From the NCBI GenBank assembly GCA_009773165.1, contig WOUZ01000002.1, positions 62,001-126,000 of the forward strand: a DNA stretch of 64,000 nt, written 5' to 3'. This DNA is from Bacteroidota bacterium (lineage in GTDB: Bacteria > Bacteroidota > Bacteroidia > Bacteroidales > F082). The position numbers and the translations under genes were made by a program. The first letter of the stretch is position 1. Each line of letters begins with the position of its first letter. Positions 1-10,100 of this stretch are shown here, piece by piece. The notes below the pieces were generated by a model, which worked only from the letters and a program-made list of their open reading frames with translations, did no database searches and was not told the origin of the DNA.

Positions 1-54
1 AAATCCCGCAAATAGTCCGATAGCGATAAGTAGAATAATTGTTGTTGAGGTCAT
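1..54 (-). CDS. Membrane protein, N-terminal fragment (runs off left edge)
   Basis: An ATG on the minus strand at 54 opens 18 codons that continue past the left edge. The readable start, MTSTTIILLIAIGLFAGF, is a hydrophobic segment typical of a first transmembrane helix. Its form resembles the opening of TauE/SafE-type (TSUP) anion exporters, but 18 residues cannot establish the family. It lies 12 bases downstream of the stop of the large barrel protein on the same strand, so the two may be co-transcribed. Confidence 0.45.
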   Translation of the reverse strand, partial: MTSTTIILLIAIGLFAGF

Positions 55-66
55 AGTGTTTGAGTG

Positions 67-3000
67 TTAAAAATCGAGGCTAAATGATAAGTAGAAAACG
101 GGTTTGTTAATATGGGCATCTTCAATCCCCCAGGCCACATCGGCCCGGACAAAATACCCCAGTAATGTTGTTCGTGCCCCAAAACCGATGCCACCAACAA
201 TTGGATCTTTCTGAACTTCAACTGATATGGTGAGAGGGCCGTTGTATATATAGCTGGTATATAAGGAGTTGGAAGGATCATAAGGGTTCCATCCTGTCCA
301 GGCTGTGCCAATATCGCCAAATGCCAGTAACTGGAAATTGCGGATAAAGGCCGAACTGATTGGGTTTTGCAATAAATAGCTGAAAACTGGGAACCTTAAC
401 TCGGAATTGGCAACAACAAAACTATTTCCATTACGAATATTTTGATGAAATCCGCGCAGGTTTGTAGCAAGCGTTTGGTAGGCATAGTTTTGCCCATAAT
501 CGATAGGTGTTTCCTGACTAAATTTGGGAATGAGCCAGTTATCCACCCCACCCATATAGTAAATGAGTTTATTGTTGCCAAACGAAGTGCTGCCTGCAAA
601 ACGGTTGGCCCAGATAAAGTTTCGGTGTATCCGTTGGTAATGACGAAAATCAAAACCCAAAACAACGAAGCTACGTGACTTTGAATCAACAAGTTGATAA
701 TATTCACCAAAGGCCTTCCAACGCATTCCTGTGTAAAGGTTCATACCAATTTGTCGGGTGTTATCAAAAACGAGTTCTCCGCGCAGTCCTCCCCAGTTTT
801 CATATTCGTTTTTCTTTTTCAGATTTGTCTGATCAGTTGATAAATAAACTTTCATATCGTTGCGATAGATGGCGGTTCCTTTTACCGCGAAAGTCTCTTT
901 AAAAGGCCAGCTCACCATATAAAATGCCTGATGAGAATGCGTTCGTGTATAGGCTGTTTCAAGAAATTCCTCTACACTCTGCCGATGTAATACAATATGA
1001 CGGTCGAGCCTGTTTTTCAGGTTGCTGAATGAAAGGGCGTATTCATTATTTGTTAGGTTGGTATTGAGGCGCACACCAGCACTGATACGGTAATCTTCGA
1101 GCAAATCAATAAAATTGACCCCCATAAAAACATTGAAACCCGGATTCAGATAGATGGGCGATCCACCGCCGCTGAAAGGCTGGTAACTGTAATTTATATA
1201 GGTGAAATCGATTTGTGTGATCAGCTCATCATAAAAATATTCCACCAGGTAATTCCTTCTTTTTGGCGCAGGTCGTTCCTCCTTCAAAGGACTATCTTTT
1301 CCCTGATTGAGCATTGAAAGGCGCTGATTTCCACTGATGCGGAATGCTCCCTGGCGGGCAGGCAATGGCTCCTGCATAAGACTGTCACTGATTACTGCAG
1401 GCCTAAAGACCGATCGAAAACGCTTGCGGGGTGAAACGGGGGCTTCGGAGTTATTTTTTTTGATTAAAAATTCACGCTGACGGTTACGCATGAAAGCTGA
1501 TGAATCCAGGTCATTAATTTCAAGATTGTTAAAGGGATCGTTTGTAATTTTAAATATTTTTTGACGATTCTTATCACGTGCAACCAAAAATTGCTGGTCA
1601 GATAAAGCAGCTCCTGCATAACCCAAGATATTGGTAGTAAATTGTGTTTGTGCTGAGGATTCCATGAAATAACGGTAGTGAACAGTGGTGTCGACGAACG
1701 CAATTGCACTGTCGAACTTACCCGAGTACAAATTATAATATCCTGTTTCGTCACTCAAAAAATTCAATCGGCCCACGCTATTTTGCTGAGCAGCAGTTTC
1801 ATTTGCAAGAGGAGTTGTAGTAAGTCGTTTAAGAAGAGGATCTTTTGAAATGTTATCGTAAGCAAATAGATCGAAAGAAGGCAACTGAATGCTAGGTTTG
1901 TCCTGCGGCTTTAAGGTGTCGCTGGTTCGGTTTGAGCTAAAGACGATCAAGTTATTACCTTGCATAAAGGCAGGATCGGTATCCGTATAATAATCGTCGG
2001 TAATCTGAGTGTGGCTATTCGAAGGGATATCAAAAATGTAGATATCAGGTTTCCCTTTGCGGCCTGCAGCCATTGCCAGTTGGAGGCCATCGGGAGAATA
2101 ACTTATATGAGTGATTTTTTGAAAGTCGAACATATTTCTACTCTCGGTGGTGCCATCCGACAGATTGTAAAAATACAAATTGATTTGTCCTTTCTCCTCC
2201 AAAACAAATGCAAAAAGTTCACTTGACGGATGCCATGCTGTAAGTGGAAACGATAAATCGATTTTCTCATCAGTGCTATAGCCGGTTTTAAACATCCGCT
2301 TTTTCTTGCCCGTTTGAAGGTTATAAAGCCACAATTTTATAAGTCCTTCATCACTTGTTGAGAAGCTGAGGTATTTCTCATCAGGACTGAAATTTGGACG
2401 GTTGAAATTGCGATAGGTCCGGTATTTGAGTTTTAATGGCAGCTCGGGCATTTGTTCCTTTGAATCTTTGTACATCGTTTCGAAATAGGTATGCCAGTCT
2501 TTTGAAAGTTGTTTAAATTTAATACCTGTCACATAGAAAAAACCATTTTGAACATTGCGCCCTACTTCAGTAAGATGAACGATCTCTGGTATTGCAGCTG
2601 GCCCATATGTTTTTTCAATAAATCGCCAAAGGGAGTGGCCGGCAACCATTGCTTCTTCACCTTCAAGACGGTTGATTTTTTTAAAACGACCGCTTAAAAC
2701 ACCCTCACGCATCCTGCCATCAAAAGAGGTATTCCAATCTTCTGCCAGGTAGGATAACAATCCCGTTTTGTACCAGTCGGGAAGTTTAAACAAGGCTGCA
2801 TTCCGAATTTGCGACCCAATGCTGCCCCCGCTCATCAATTGATTCACAAGGATGTCGGCAATACCGGCCCTGATTTGTTTTTCAAAATTCAGGTAATTTC
2901 CATCAAAGTATAGGAAAACTTTGCTGCCAATGATATGCGTTATTCCACCGGTGTTGTATTGCTGTTCGGATGAAAGCCCGATATTACTCTGCTTTAAATC

Positions 3001-3342
3001 GCCTAAGCTATTGAAGACAATGAATTGAATTTTTTCATTAAGAGATGTCTGAAGTCGTCGCTCCAATTGAGGGAGCTCTTTTTCAGCATATTGAGCAGTA
3101 TATTGTGCGAGTTCCTGTCCGTTGAGATAAAAGTAAGTGTCGAATTGATCATAGCGGTAATAAAACCAAATGGTGTTCGACCACTGCACCCTGCTTTTGC
3201 CAAAACTCATGTTTGAGCCGTTATAAAACTGTGCGTTGAGCTGCTGTTGTGGCAATAAGAAAAACCAAAGCACAAAAAAACAGACGAAACTAAATGGCAG
3301 TCGTCCATTTTTTTGATGGAATAAAATGATCAAATGACGCAT
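67..3342 (-). CDS. Peptidase-MA-like / TolB-like propeller / outer-membrane barrel fusion protein
   Basis: About 1091 residues. I start at the ATG giving MRHLIILF; the frame also opens 33 bases upstream at a TTG. A signal peptide of about 37 residues ends near LNAQ. Residues about 50-300 look like the inactive peptidase-MA-like domain (PDWYKTGLLSYLAEDW). Residues about 320-600 hold beta-propeller repeats of the TolB/WD40 type (FSPDEKYLSFSTSDEG, YSPDGLQLAMAAGRKG). The last 370 residues are rich in alternating aromatic strands and end in phenylalanine (FYLSFSLDF), the usual signature of a BAM-inserted beta-barrel. The likely location is the outer membrane with the propeller in the periplasm. 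Its substrate or partner is unknown. The domain reading is by eye: the barrel call is fairly firm, the peptidase-like call weaker. Confidence 0.75.
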   Translation of the reverse strand: MRHLIILFHQKNGRLPFSFVCFFVLWFFLLPQQQLNAQFYNGSNMSFGKSRVQWSNTIWFYYRYDQFDTYFYLNGQELAQYTAQYAEKELPQLERRLQTSLNEKIQFIVFNSLGDLKQSNIGLSSEQQYNTGGITHIIGSKVFLYFDGNYLNFEKQIRAGIADILVNQLMSGGSIGSQIRNAALFKLPDWYKTGLLSYLAEDWNTSFDGRMREGVLSGRFKKINRLEGEEAMVAGHSLWRFIEKTYGPAAIPEIVHLTEVGRNVQNGFFYVTGIKFKQLSKDWHTYFETMYKDSKEQMPELPLKLKYRTYRNFNRPNFSPDEKYLSFSTSDEGLIKLWLYNLQTGKKKRMFKTGYSTDEKIDLSFPLTAWHPSSELFAFVLEEKGQINLYFYNLSDGTTESRNMFDFQKITHISYSPDGLQLAMAAGRKGKPDIYIFDIPSNSHTQITDDYYTDTDPAFMQGNNLIVFSSNRTSDTLKPQDKPSIQLPSFDLFAYDNISKDPLLKRLTTTPLANETAAQQNSVGRLNFLSDETGYYNLYSGKFDSAIAFVDTTVHYRYFMESSAQTQFTTNILGYAGAALSDQQFLVARDKNRQKIFKITNDPFNNLEINDLDSSAFMRNRQREFLIKKNNSEAPVSPRKRFRSVFRPAVISDSLMQEPLPARQGAFRISGNQRLSMLNQGKDSPLKEERPAPKRRNYLVEYFYDELITQIDFTYINYSYQPFSGGGSPIYLNPGFNVFMGVNFIDLLEDYRISAGVRLNTNLTNNEYALSFSNLKNRLDRHIVLHRQSVEEFLETAYTRTHSHQAFYMVSWPFKETFAVKGTAIYRNDMKVYLSTDQTNLKKKNEYENWGGLRGELVFDNTRQIGMNLYTGMRWKAFGEYYQLVDSKSRSFVVLGFDFRHYQRIHRNFIWANRFAGSTSFGNNKLIYYMGGVDNWLIPKFSQETPIDYGQNYAYQTLATNLRGFHQNIRNGNSFVVANSELRFPVFSYLLQNPISSAFIRNFQLLAFGDIGTAWTGWNPYDPSNSLYTSYIYNGPLTISVEVQKDPIVGGIGFGARTTLLGYFVRADVAWGIEDAHINKPVFYLSFSLDF

Positions 3343-3416
3343 TCGATTTTTTTTGGCGGAGCTAAAGTAATACAATTTTGCAGAAGCGGAGTTCAGTGAC
3401 CTAGCGTCTTAAAATG

Positions 3417-3424
3417 TATCTTTG
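3417..3424 (+). promoter_or_regulatory. Bacteroidota -7 box (TATCTTTG)
   Basis: Exact match to TAnnTTTG, 25 bases ahead of the ATG of the metallo-beta-lactamase-fold gene. I see no well-spaced TTG upstream. Confidence 0.55.
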
Positions 3425-3449
3425 TCACTAAATACATGCATAATTACCT

Positions 3450-4094
3450 ATGATACATATTAAAAAATTCATTTTCAACCCTTTTCAGGTCAACACATAT
3501 ATATTATATGACGAGACTAAAGAATGCGTTATTATCGATGCCGCTTGTTGTAATGGTGATGAAGAGCTTGCAATAAGTCAATTTATCGCTTTAAATAATT
3601 TAAAACCGATTCATTTATTAAGCACCCATACACATATTGATCATATCCTGGGAAATCCATTTATCGCCGACACTTACGATCTGAATCTTGCTGCTCATGC
3701 TGATAGCGCAATATATCTTGAGAGAGCAGGTGATTATGCTGCAAATTATGGCTTGCCGCTTTCGAGGGTTGAGCCAATAAGTCAGTATTTATCCGATGGG
3801 CAAATTATCCGTTTTGGAAATTCGGCATTGACAGTCTTGCATACGCCGGGTCATGCCAATGGCAGCGTTTGTTTTTATGCAGATCAACAGGATTTTGTTG
3901 TTGTTGGTGATGTGCTTTTTTACCAAAGCATTGGAAGGACCGACCTGCCGGGCGGTGATTATGATATTTTGAAAAACAGTATCTGGAGCAAATTATTTGT
4001 TCTTCCTGAAAAAACCATTGTCTTTCCTGGTCATGGACCCGAAACAACGATCGGCAGCGAAAAAATCAGCAATCCTTTTGTTGCTATAGGATAG
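3450..4094 (+). CDS. MBL-fold metallo-hydrolase (glyoxalase II-like)
   Basis: 214 residues. The zinc-binding HxHxDH motif is present as THTHIDH near residue 60, with later ligands in HTPGHANGS, VVGDVLF and FPGHGPETT, so the dinuclear site looks complete. The length and short C-terminus match the small YcbL/glyoxalase-II-like hydrolases common in bacteria, which cleave thioesters such as S-lactoylglutathione or related compounds; the true substrate is unknown. There is no signal peptide, so it should be cytoplasmic. The gene converges on the GT9 gene and their 3' ends overlap by 11 bases. A Bacteroidota -7 box lies just upstream. Confidence 0.85.
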   Translation: MIHIKKFIFNPFQVNTYILYDETKECVIIDAACCNGDEELAISQFIALNNLKPIHLLSTHTHIDHILGNPFIADTYDLNLAAHADSAIYLERAGDYAANYGLPLSRVEPISQYLSDGQIIRFGNSALTVLHTPGHANGSVCFYADQQDFVVVGDVLFYQSIGRTDLPGGDYDILKNSIWSKLFVLPEKTIVFPGHGPETTIGSEKISNPFVAIG

Positions 4095-5091
4095 GTTTTT
4101 CAGGAAAGCTTGAGATCCTCTGCAGTGAATTTGCGATTTCCGTGGTATCCAGTTGATTCATGCAATTGAAATGACTTTTTGGACAGGATGAATGTCCGAT
4201 TTTGCTGCATGGTCTGCACGGAAGGCCTTTTTTTTCGATTATCACAACACGCTCTTTGTGTTGTGGAATATATGGAAACATACCCAATTCGGGCACTGTA
4301 TTTCCCCAAACGGAAACGGTTGGTTTATTAAAAGCCGCTGCGATATGCATTAACCCTGTATCGTTAGTAATAACAGCTTTAGCTTGTTGTATAAGGCTTG
4401 CTGATTGATCGAGCTTCAAAATCCCACAGGTATTCCATACTTTGTTTCCAAGAGCCTGCTCAATGTGAGCCGCTCGCTCCATGTCATCTTTCCCACCTAG
4501 CAACACAACAGGCAGGGGGAGCTGACGAATAACCTCAATTACTTTTTCAGCAGGCAAAATTTTGGTGAAATGATTACCTCCAATAACGCAGGCAAAAAAT
4601 CCATTCTCAAAGCCTGACGGGAAATTTCCGGAATTCATAAGGTATTGATCATCAATGAAATAGTCAATACCTTTTCCGTCATTTTTTACACCTAAGGATT
4701 TGACAGCCACAAAATACCTGTCAACGATATGAACATCAGGCATCACTTTCCACTTGAAATGGACCAACAGGTATTTGCGCAAATTTAATTTAGGAAAACT
4801 GTGGCTTTTTATGCCGAGCGCAAAGCGTATCCTGAATGAACGAAGGTTTACATGCAAATCAACGATGTGATCAAACTTTTCATTTTTGAGTGAAGGGATA
4901 ATTTCTGAAAGCTTGTCTTCAAGAAGATGAACTTTATCAACAAATGGATTCTGCTGATAGATTGATGCAAAAGATTTTTTTGTCAGAACGTGAATTTCAA
5001 CCTCATTGAGCTGTTTTTTCATGCAGCGCAGAATCGGGCTTGTAAGCACGATATCACCTATGGAACTGAAGCGTATGACTAAAACTTTCAA
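4084..5091 (-). CDS. Glycosyltransferase family 9 (heptosyltransferase-like)
   Basis: The family signature is clear: an N-terminal KVLVIRFSSIGDIVLTSP nucleotide-sugar transferase start, a C-terminal donor-binding motif NDTGLMHIAAAFNKPTVSVWG and a GGKDD loop. GT9 enzymes add heptose or related sugars to lipopolysaccharide core at the inner face of the membrane. The frame is open much further upstream, into the TatD gene. I place the start at a TTG (5091; 335 residues), because homologues begin exactly at this KxLVIRFSSIGD stretch and a TATTTTTG box sits 18 bases ahead of it. An ATG at 5142 (352 residues) is the alternative. Four cysteines near the C-terminus (PCRPCSKIGHSSCPKSHFNC) could bind metal. 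No other LPS gene is adjacent. Confidence 0.82.
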   Translation of the reverse strand: MKVLVIRFSSIGDIVLTSPILRCMKKQLNEVEIHVLTKKSFASIYQQNPFVDKVHLLEDKLSEIIPSLKNEKFDHIVDLHVNLRSFRIRFALGIKSHSFPKLNLRKYLLVHFKWKVMPDVHIVDRYFVAVKSLGVKNDGKGIDYFIDDQYLMNSGNFPSGFENGFFACVIGGNHFTKILPAEKVIEVIRQLPLPVVLLGGKDDMERAAHIEQALGNKVWNTCGILKLDQSASLIQQAKAVITNDTGLMHIAAAFNKPTVSVWGNTVPELGMFPYIPQHKERVVIIEKKGLPCRPCSKIGHSSCPKSHFNCMNQLDTTEIANSLQRISSFPEKPIL

Positions 5092-5109
5092 TTTTTTCAA
5101 ATATGACTG

Positions 5110-5117
5110 CAAAAATA
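5110..5117 (-). promoter_or_regulatory. Candidate -7 box (TATTTTTG) for GT9 gene
   Basis: Minus-strand match to TAnnTTTG lying inside the longer possible reading frame. It supports the TTG start at 5091 because a start at 5142 would lie upstream of it. No correctly spaced -33 TTG is visible. Confidence 0.35.
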
Positions 5118-5170
5118 GTGCAATTGAAGGTACATTCTCCATGAATATGATACATCTACGACCCATAAGA

Positions 5171-5200
5171 TTGGTCAAGCCCGAAAAACCACTAATTTTG
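5171..5200 (+). promoter_or_regulatory. Full Bacteroidota promoter: TTG-N19-TAATTTTG
   Basis: TTG at 5171-5173 and TAATTTTG at 5193-5200 are separated by exactly 19 bases, the consensus arrangement. The ATG of the TatD gene begins only 4 bases after the box, so the transcript would be leaderless or nearly so. Confidence 0.6.
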
Positions 5201-5204
5201 CTGC

Positions 5205-5981
5205 ATGCACTTGATTGATACCCACACCCATCTTTATCTGGAACAATTTGATTCCGATCGTGATGATATGCTGCAACGAGCTTTTTCGGCAGGAATTCAT
5301 CAACTTTTTTTGCCAAATATCGACAAAGACAGTCTTCAGCCAATGCTGGAATTGTGCCGGAACTACCCATCAAACTGTTTCCCAATGATTGGTTTGCATC
5401 CTACTTCTGTAGGAGAAGATGTGAATGAACAGCTTAAAGTGCTGGAAAAAGCATTAACTAATACAAAATTTTATGCCATAGGTGAGATAGGAATTGATTT
5501 GTATTGGGATAAAACCTTTATTGACGCACAGATTTCAGCATTTCGAACACAGCTTGACTGGGCAAAGCATCTGAACCTTCCTGTTGTTATACATACACGT
5601 GAAGCATTTCCGCTCATTCTCGATCTTGTTAAAGAAGCGCAGGATGGAAGCCTGACAGGAGTTTTTCATTGTTTTACCGGAAGTGAATCTGATGCAGAAC
5701 GCATCATGGATATGAATTTCATGATGGGAATAGGAGGGGTTGTTACCTACAAAAAATCCTATTTGCCCGAAGTATTGCAACATGTCCCTTTGGATTTTAT
5801 GGTACTTGAAACAGATAGTCCTTATCTGCCACCAGTTCCACATAGAGGCAAGCGCAACGAAAGCAGTTACATGACCGAAACAGCACTAAAACTTGCAGAA
5901 ATCAAAGGCGTATCAATGGAGGAAATTGCCATGATGACAACACGTAATGCTCAGAAACTATTTAAAATAAGCTCTTTATGA
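5205..5981 (+). CDS. TatD family metal-dependent hydrolase
   Basis: 258 residues, the normal family length. The N-terminal metal motif DTHTHLY, the central GEIGIDLYWD, the HTREAF and HCFTG histidine motifs and the C-terminal ETDSPYL are all present. TatD proteins are cytoplasmic TIM-barrel nucleases with 3'-5' exonuclease activity on DNA and RNA. The start is fixed by the family, which begins right at the M-x-DTHTH segment. The gene overlaps the following asparaginase by four bases (ATGA), so the two should be translationally coupled. A consensus promoter ends four bases before the ATG. Confidence 0.9.
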   Translation: MHLIDTHTHLYLEQFDSDRDDMLQRAFSAGIHQLFLPNIDKDSLQPMLELCRNYPSNCFPMIGLHPTSVGEDVNEQLKVLEKALTNTKFYAIGEIGIDLYWDKTFIDAQISAFRTQLDWAKHLNLPVVIHTREAFPLILDLVKEAQDGSLTGVFHCFTGSESDAERIMDMNFMMGIGGVVTYKKSYLPEVLQHVPLDFMVLETDSPYLPPVPHRGKRNESSYMTETALKLAEIKGVSMEEIAMMTTRNAQKLFKISSL

Positions 5982-7012
5982 CAGAAGAAAAAACATCGGT
6001 ATTGGTTATATATACCGGAGGAACGATCGGTATGACAAAAGATAGTGTCACCGGAGCGCTTGTTCCCTTTGATTTTAGTAATATTTATGAGCAGATGCCA
6101 GTGCTTAAAAATTTCGATTATAAGATTGATTTTCATTCTTTTGAAACGCTGATCGACTCTTCAAACATGAAACCCTCATTTTGGATCAGGTTGGCTGAAA
6201 TAATTGAAGATAATTACGAGCATTATGATGGTTTTGTTGTTTTGCATGGTTCCGATACAATGGCATACACAGCTTCGGCATTGAGTTTCATGCTCGAAAA
6301 TCTCAATAAGCCTGTCATTTTCACCGGTTCACAGTTACCAATGGGAGTGATACGAACCGATGGAAGAGAGAATTTCCTAACCTCAATTGAAATCGCTGCA
6401 GCAAAAGAGGAAAGCATGGCCATAGTGCCGGAAGTGGCCATTTATTTTGAGAATCAGTTGATGCGTGGCAACCGTACAACAAAGTTTAACGCCGAACGCT
6501 TTAACGCTTTTGTTTCGGGGAATTATCCTTTGCTTGCTGATGTAGGCGTTCATATCCGGTTTAACAAGTCAAACATTCTTAAACCCAACTTTAAGAAATT
6601 AAAGGTTCATACCAGGCTCGATTTTAATGTTACCATTTTGAAGTTGTTTCCTGGTATTTCAGAGAATATCGTTAAAAACACCCTTGCTATTCCCGGTCTC
6701 AAAGCTTTGATCCTTGAAACCTTTGGTTCGGGAAATGCACCAACCGACGAATGGTTTATTGGCTGTTTGGAAGAAGCGATCAAAGGTGGTCTTATAATTT
6801 ACAACGTAACTCAGTGTAAATCAGGTTCTGTCGAACTTGGAAAATATGCCACTAGTCTTGGCTTGGAGCGTATTGGAGTTATTGGTGGATTTGATATCAC
6901 CACCGAATCAGCCCTGTCGAAGCTCATGTATCTGATTGGGGAGGGTTATCCCAAAGAAAGAGTCATCGAGTTACTTCAACTTCCTATCCGGGGCGAAATG
7001 ACCATTGAATAA
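5978..7012 (+). CDS. ansA: Type I L-asparaginase
   Basis: 344 residues without a signal peptide, matching cytoplasmic type I asparaginases, which hydrolyse L-asparagine to aspartate and ammonia. Both catalytic threonine motifs are visible: YTGGTIGM near residue 12 and HGSDTMAYTASALSF near residue 88. The glutamate/asparagine-binding GSQLPMG follows. The C-terminal domain with LETFGSGNAP closes the active site. It is coupled to the upstream TatD gene by an ATGA overlap, a pairing common in Bacteroidota. Function is confident; the kinetic class (AnsA-like versus others) is inferred from length and lack of a leader. Confidence 0.88.
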   Translation: MTEEKTSVLVIYTGGTIGMTKDSVTGALVPFDFSNIYEQMPVLKNFDYKIDFHSFETLIDSSNMKPSFWIRLAEIIEDNYEHYDGFVVLHGSDTMAYTASALSFMLENLNKPVIFTGSQLPMGVIRTDGRENFLTSIEIAAAKEESMAIVPEVAIYFENQLMRGNRTTKFNAERFNAFVSGNYPLLADVGVHIRFNKSNILKPNFKKLKVHTRLDFNVTILKLFPGISENIVKNTLAIPGLKALILETFGSGNAPTDEWFIGCLEEAIKGGLIIYNVTQCKSGSVELGKYATSLGLERIGVIGGFDITTESALSKLMYLIGEGYPKERVIELLQLPIRGEMTIE

Positions 7013-7052
7013 CTGTTTAATTAAAAACAACAAGCTTGTAAGATACAAACAT

Positions 7053-7060
7053 TACTTTTG
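7053..7060 (+). promoter_or_regulatory. Bacteroidota -7 box (TACTTTTG)
   Basis: Exact TAnnTTTG match 41 bases ahead of the M28 peptidase start, giving a leader of roughly 35 bases. The nearest TTG is only 14 bases upstream, shorter than usual. Confidence 0.45.
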
Positions 7061-7101
7061 TAGTTTCAAAAATGCTTTCAATTCATTTATAACTTCGTTT
7101 T

Positions 7102-10100
7102 ATGAAAATTCTCCGCATCACATTACTTCTTGCTTTGGCAATCAACTTTTTTAATCAGGCTACTGCTGAGCAACTTTTACTTATTAAAACGACCAACATC
7201 TCACATCAGCGCAACTTATCAGCAAATCCAGCATTCAGAATTCATCTTTTTCAAGAGAATTGGGTTGTTGCAACAAGCGAATCAGTTCCAAAAGAGCCGT
7301 ATCATTTTTTAATGAATGAGCCATGGACATCAGGCAAGAATGTTTATATCGTTTACGTGCCGGAGAGTCAATCTGAAGAATTTATAACACAAAGGCCTGG
7401 TGCTGAGATACTATACCAGGAAGCCGATTTTGTTATTGTTGCTGCGGATGAGGTGAAATTCGGACAACTTAAACCATTTAAAACCGATGGAATGGTTCGG
7501 ATAATGCCCACTTTGGCACAATTACCGAAGGAAACCAGCTTGAGTTTTAGTCGCAAAGGCAATCCTGATCCATGGATTCAATCAATGCTTGATCAGGTTT
7601 CAGCAACAAATATTACGGCTACAGTGCAACATTTGCAAAACTATGGAACGCGTAATGCTTACAAGGCTCAAAGTGTTGTTGCTCAGAACTGGATCAGAGA
7701 TCAATTTCAAAGCTATGGTTTAAGTGTTGAAGTAATGGATTTTAATATGCCTTCAGGAAGCGCGAGTGACAATGTGATTGCCACACTCACAGGCACAAAA
7801 TATCCAGAGGAATATATTGTTCTTGGCGGCCATTACGACTCATATACCGGTGGCTCAGCCGAACCAGGTGCTGATGACAATGCTTCGGGTACAGCAGGTG
7901 TTTTGGAAATTGCCCGGATAATGAGTCAACAAAGTTTCGACAGGTCAATAATTTTCTGTGCTTTCTCAGGTGAAGAGTATGGACTATATGGTAGTGCTGC
8001 CTATGCCAGCAGAGCCGCTCAACTTGGCATGGATATCCATGGTTATTTTAATCTTGACATGATTGGGTACCTCAAACCAGGGAACACAACTATTAAGTCA
8101 ACACTTATTTTCCCAGCGGGAGCCCAGGAACTCGCATCATTTTATACTGAGGTTGCATCAACTTATTTACCTGATTTTGTAATTACCACAGGATCGCTTT
8201 CGGGAGGTGACAGTGATCACACTTCTTTTAACAACAGTGGTTTTATGGGTATTTTCCCTTTTGAAGCTGTGCCAGATTATAGTCCGTATATCCATACAAG
8301 TAATGATGTTGTTGGACCAAGTTATAACAATGAAGCACAGGCTGCTGTCTTTACACAAGCTTCACTGGCAGCCGCTGCAACACTTGCAAACCGTCTTAAC
8401 CCTCCACGTGGACTCGCGGCTTTAGCTGGTGATCAGGTTGTTGAACTTAACTGGACTGCACTGCCTGACGCTGCTTCATTTAATATCTATAGAAACGGAA
8501 CTCTTATAAGCAATTTAACTTCTAATCAATACAGTGATTTTGATGTTGTAAATGGTACTCCTTACACCTATTATATTACAGCAATTTATGCTGACAGCAA
8601 TCTCGAATCATATCCTTCAAACAGCGTGACGGTAACACCGATGCCTCCAATGTCGCTGCCTTTTGTTACCAATTTCGAAAACGGCGCACCTTATTTTGAA
8701 TTTTTTGGCGGTTGGGGACTTTCAACAACACAGTCCTATTCACCAAGTCACTCAATAACCGAAAGCCCAATAGGAGAGTATCAGGATGATACGGAGAGTT
8801 TTGCTTACTTGCGTCCCTTCAGCTTGAACACAGGTTTTACATCTGCCGAAATCTCGTTCTGGACAAAGTATGTTTTGGAAACAAACTATGATTATATGTA
8901 TTTGGAAGTTTCTACCAACGGAACCAATTGGGCTCAGTTGGCTCAATATAATGGTTCACAATCAGCATGGCAGAAAAAAACCTATAACCTGACCAGTTAT
9001 CTGGGTCAGAATTATATTCAGTTTAGGTTTCGTTTTACCAGTGATATGTCAGTCACCGAAGATGGTATGTATATCGATGATTTTCAAATTACTACTGAAG
9101 GTGGATATTTTACCCAAAGCAGCATATTTGTTCCCGGATGGAACACGTTATCAAGCCTTGTAATCCCATCTTCAGGAAGTTTGGAAGATGTTTTTGCACC
9201 GATCGAATCAAATCTGATTGCAGTACAAACGCTTGATGGCAGTTATTTACCACAACAAAATATTAACACTATAGGAAGCTGGAATCCTGCTTTAGGGTAT
9301 AAAGTGAAGGTTTCTGCGCCCTGCGGACTCACAATCGCTGGTCCGGAAAAGTCAGTCACAACGCTTCAACTTGAGGCAGGCTGGAGTCTTATTCCTGTTT
9401 TAAGCGAATGTAATGTTTCAGTTGACGAACTGTTTAGCAATCAGCCAACTGCACTTGAAATGCTGAAAGAAGTGGGTTCAAACAACGTTTATTGGCCATC
9501 AAAGAGTTTGGCTAATTTAAATTTGCTTATGCCTTCTAAAGCATATATGGTTAAACTGTCAGAGCCAGTTCAGGTTGCATTTCCTTCATGTAAGTCTTTT
9601 GCTCCTGAAAATGAAAATCATTTCAGAGCAGGCGAAATCACAGCAACAGCAAACACACATATTTTCGGGCTCTCTCCTCTTGCTTTATCAGTTGGGACTA
9701 TTGGTGATCAATTAATTGCATATAATGGCGATGGTTTAGCAGCTGGTATTCTGACACTAGAAGATAATAGTCAGAATGTTGCTATTGCCGTGTTCGGAAA
9801 CGATAGTTTAAGTACGCTTATTGATGGGTTGTTGGAAGGAGAAGCTGTTCAATGGAAATTATGGCAGGCTTCAAGTGGCTACTATTTCGACCTTACGCCA
9901 ACTTATTCAGACATTCAGGCACAGCTAGGAATTTATATGCAAGATGGTATCTCTTTTATTGAATCATTTGAGGCAGATGCTACCGGATTGAGTGAAAAAG
10001 AATCAGGACTGGTTCTTTATCCAAATCCTGCAAATGATTATTTGAATCTTCCATCGACAACAGATTTGAATAGCAGGATTGAAATTTTCTCGCTTGAAGG

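Noticed and set aside
5092-5385. Long N-terminal extension of the GT9 protein
   Set aside because: It overlaps the well-supported TatD gene on the other strand, and the extra residues do not match the family.
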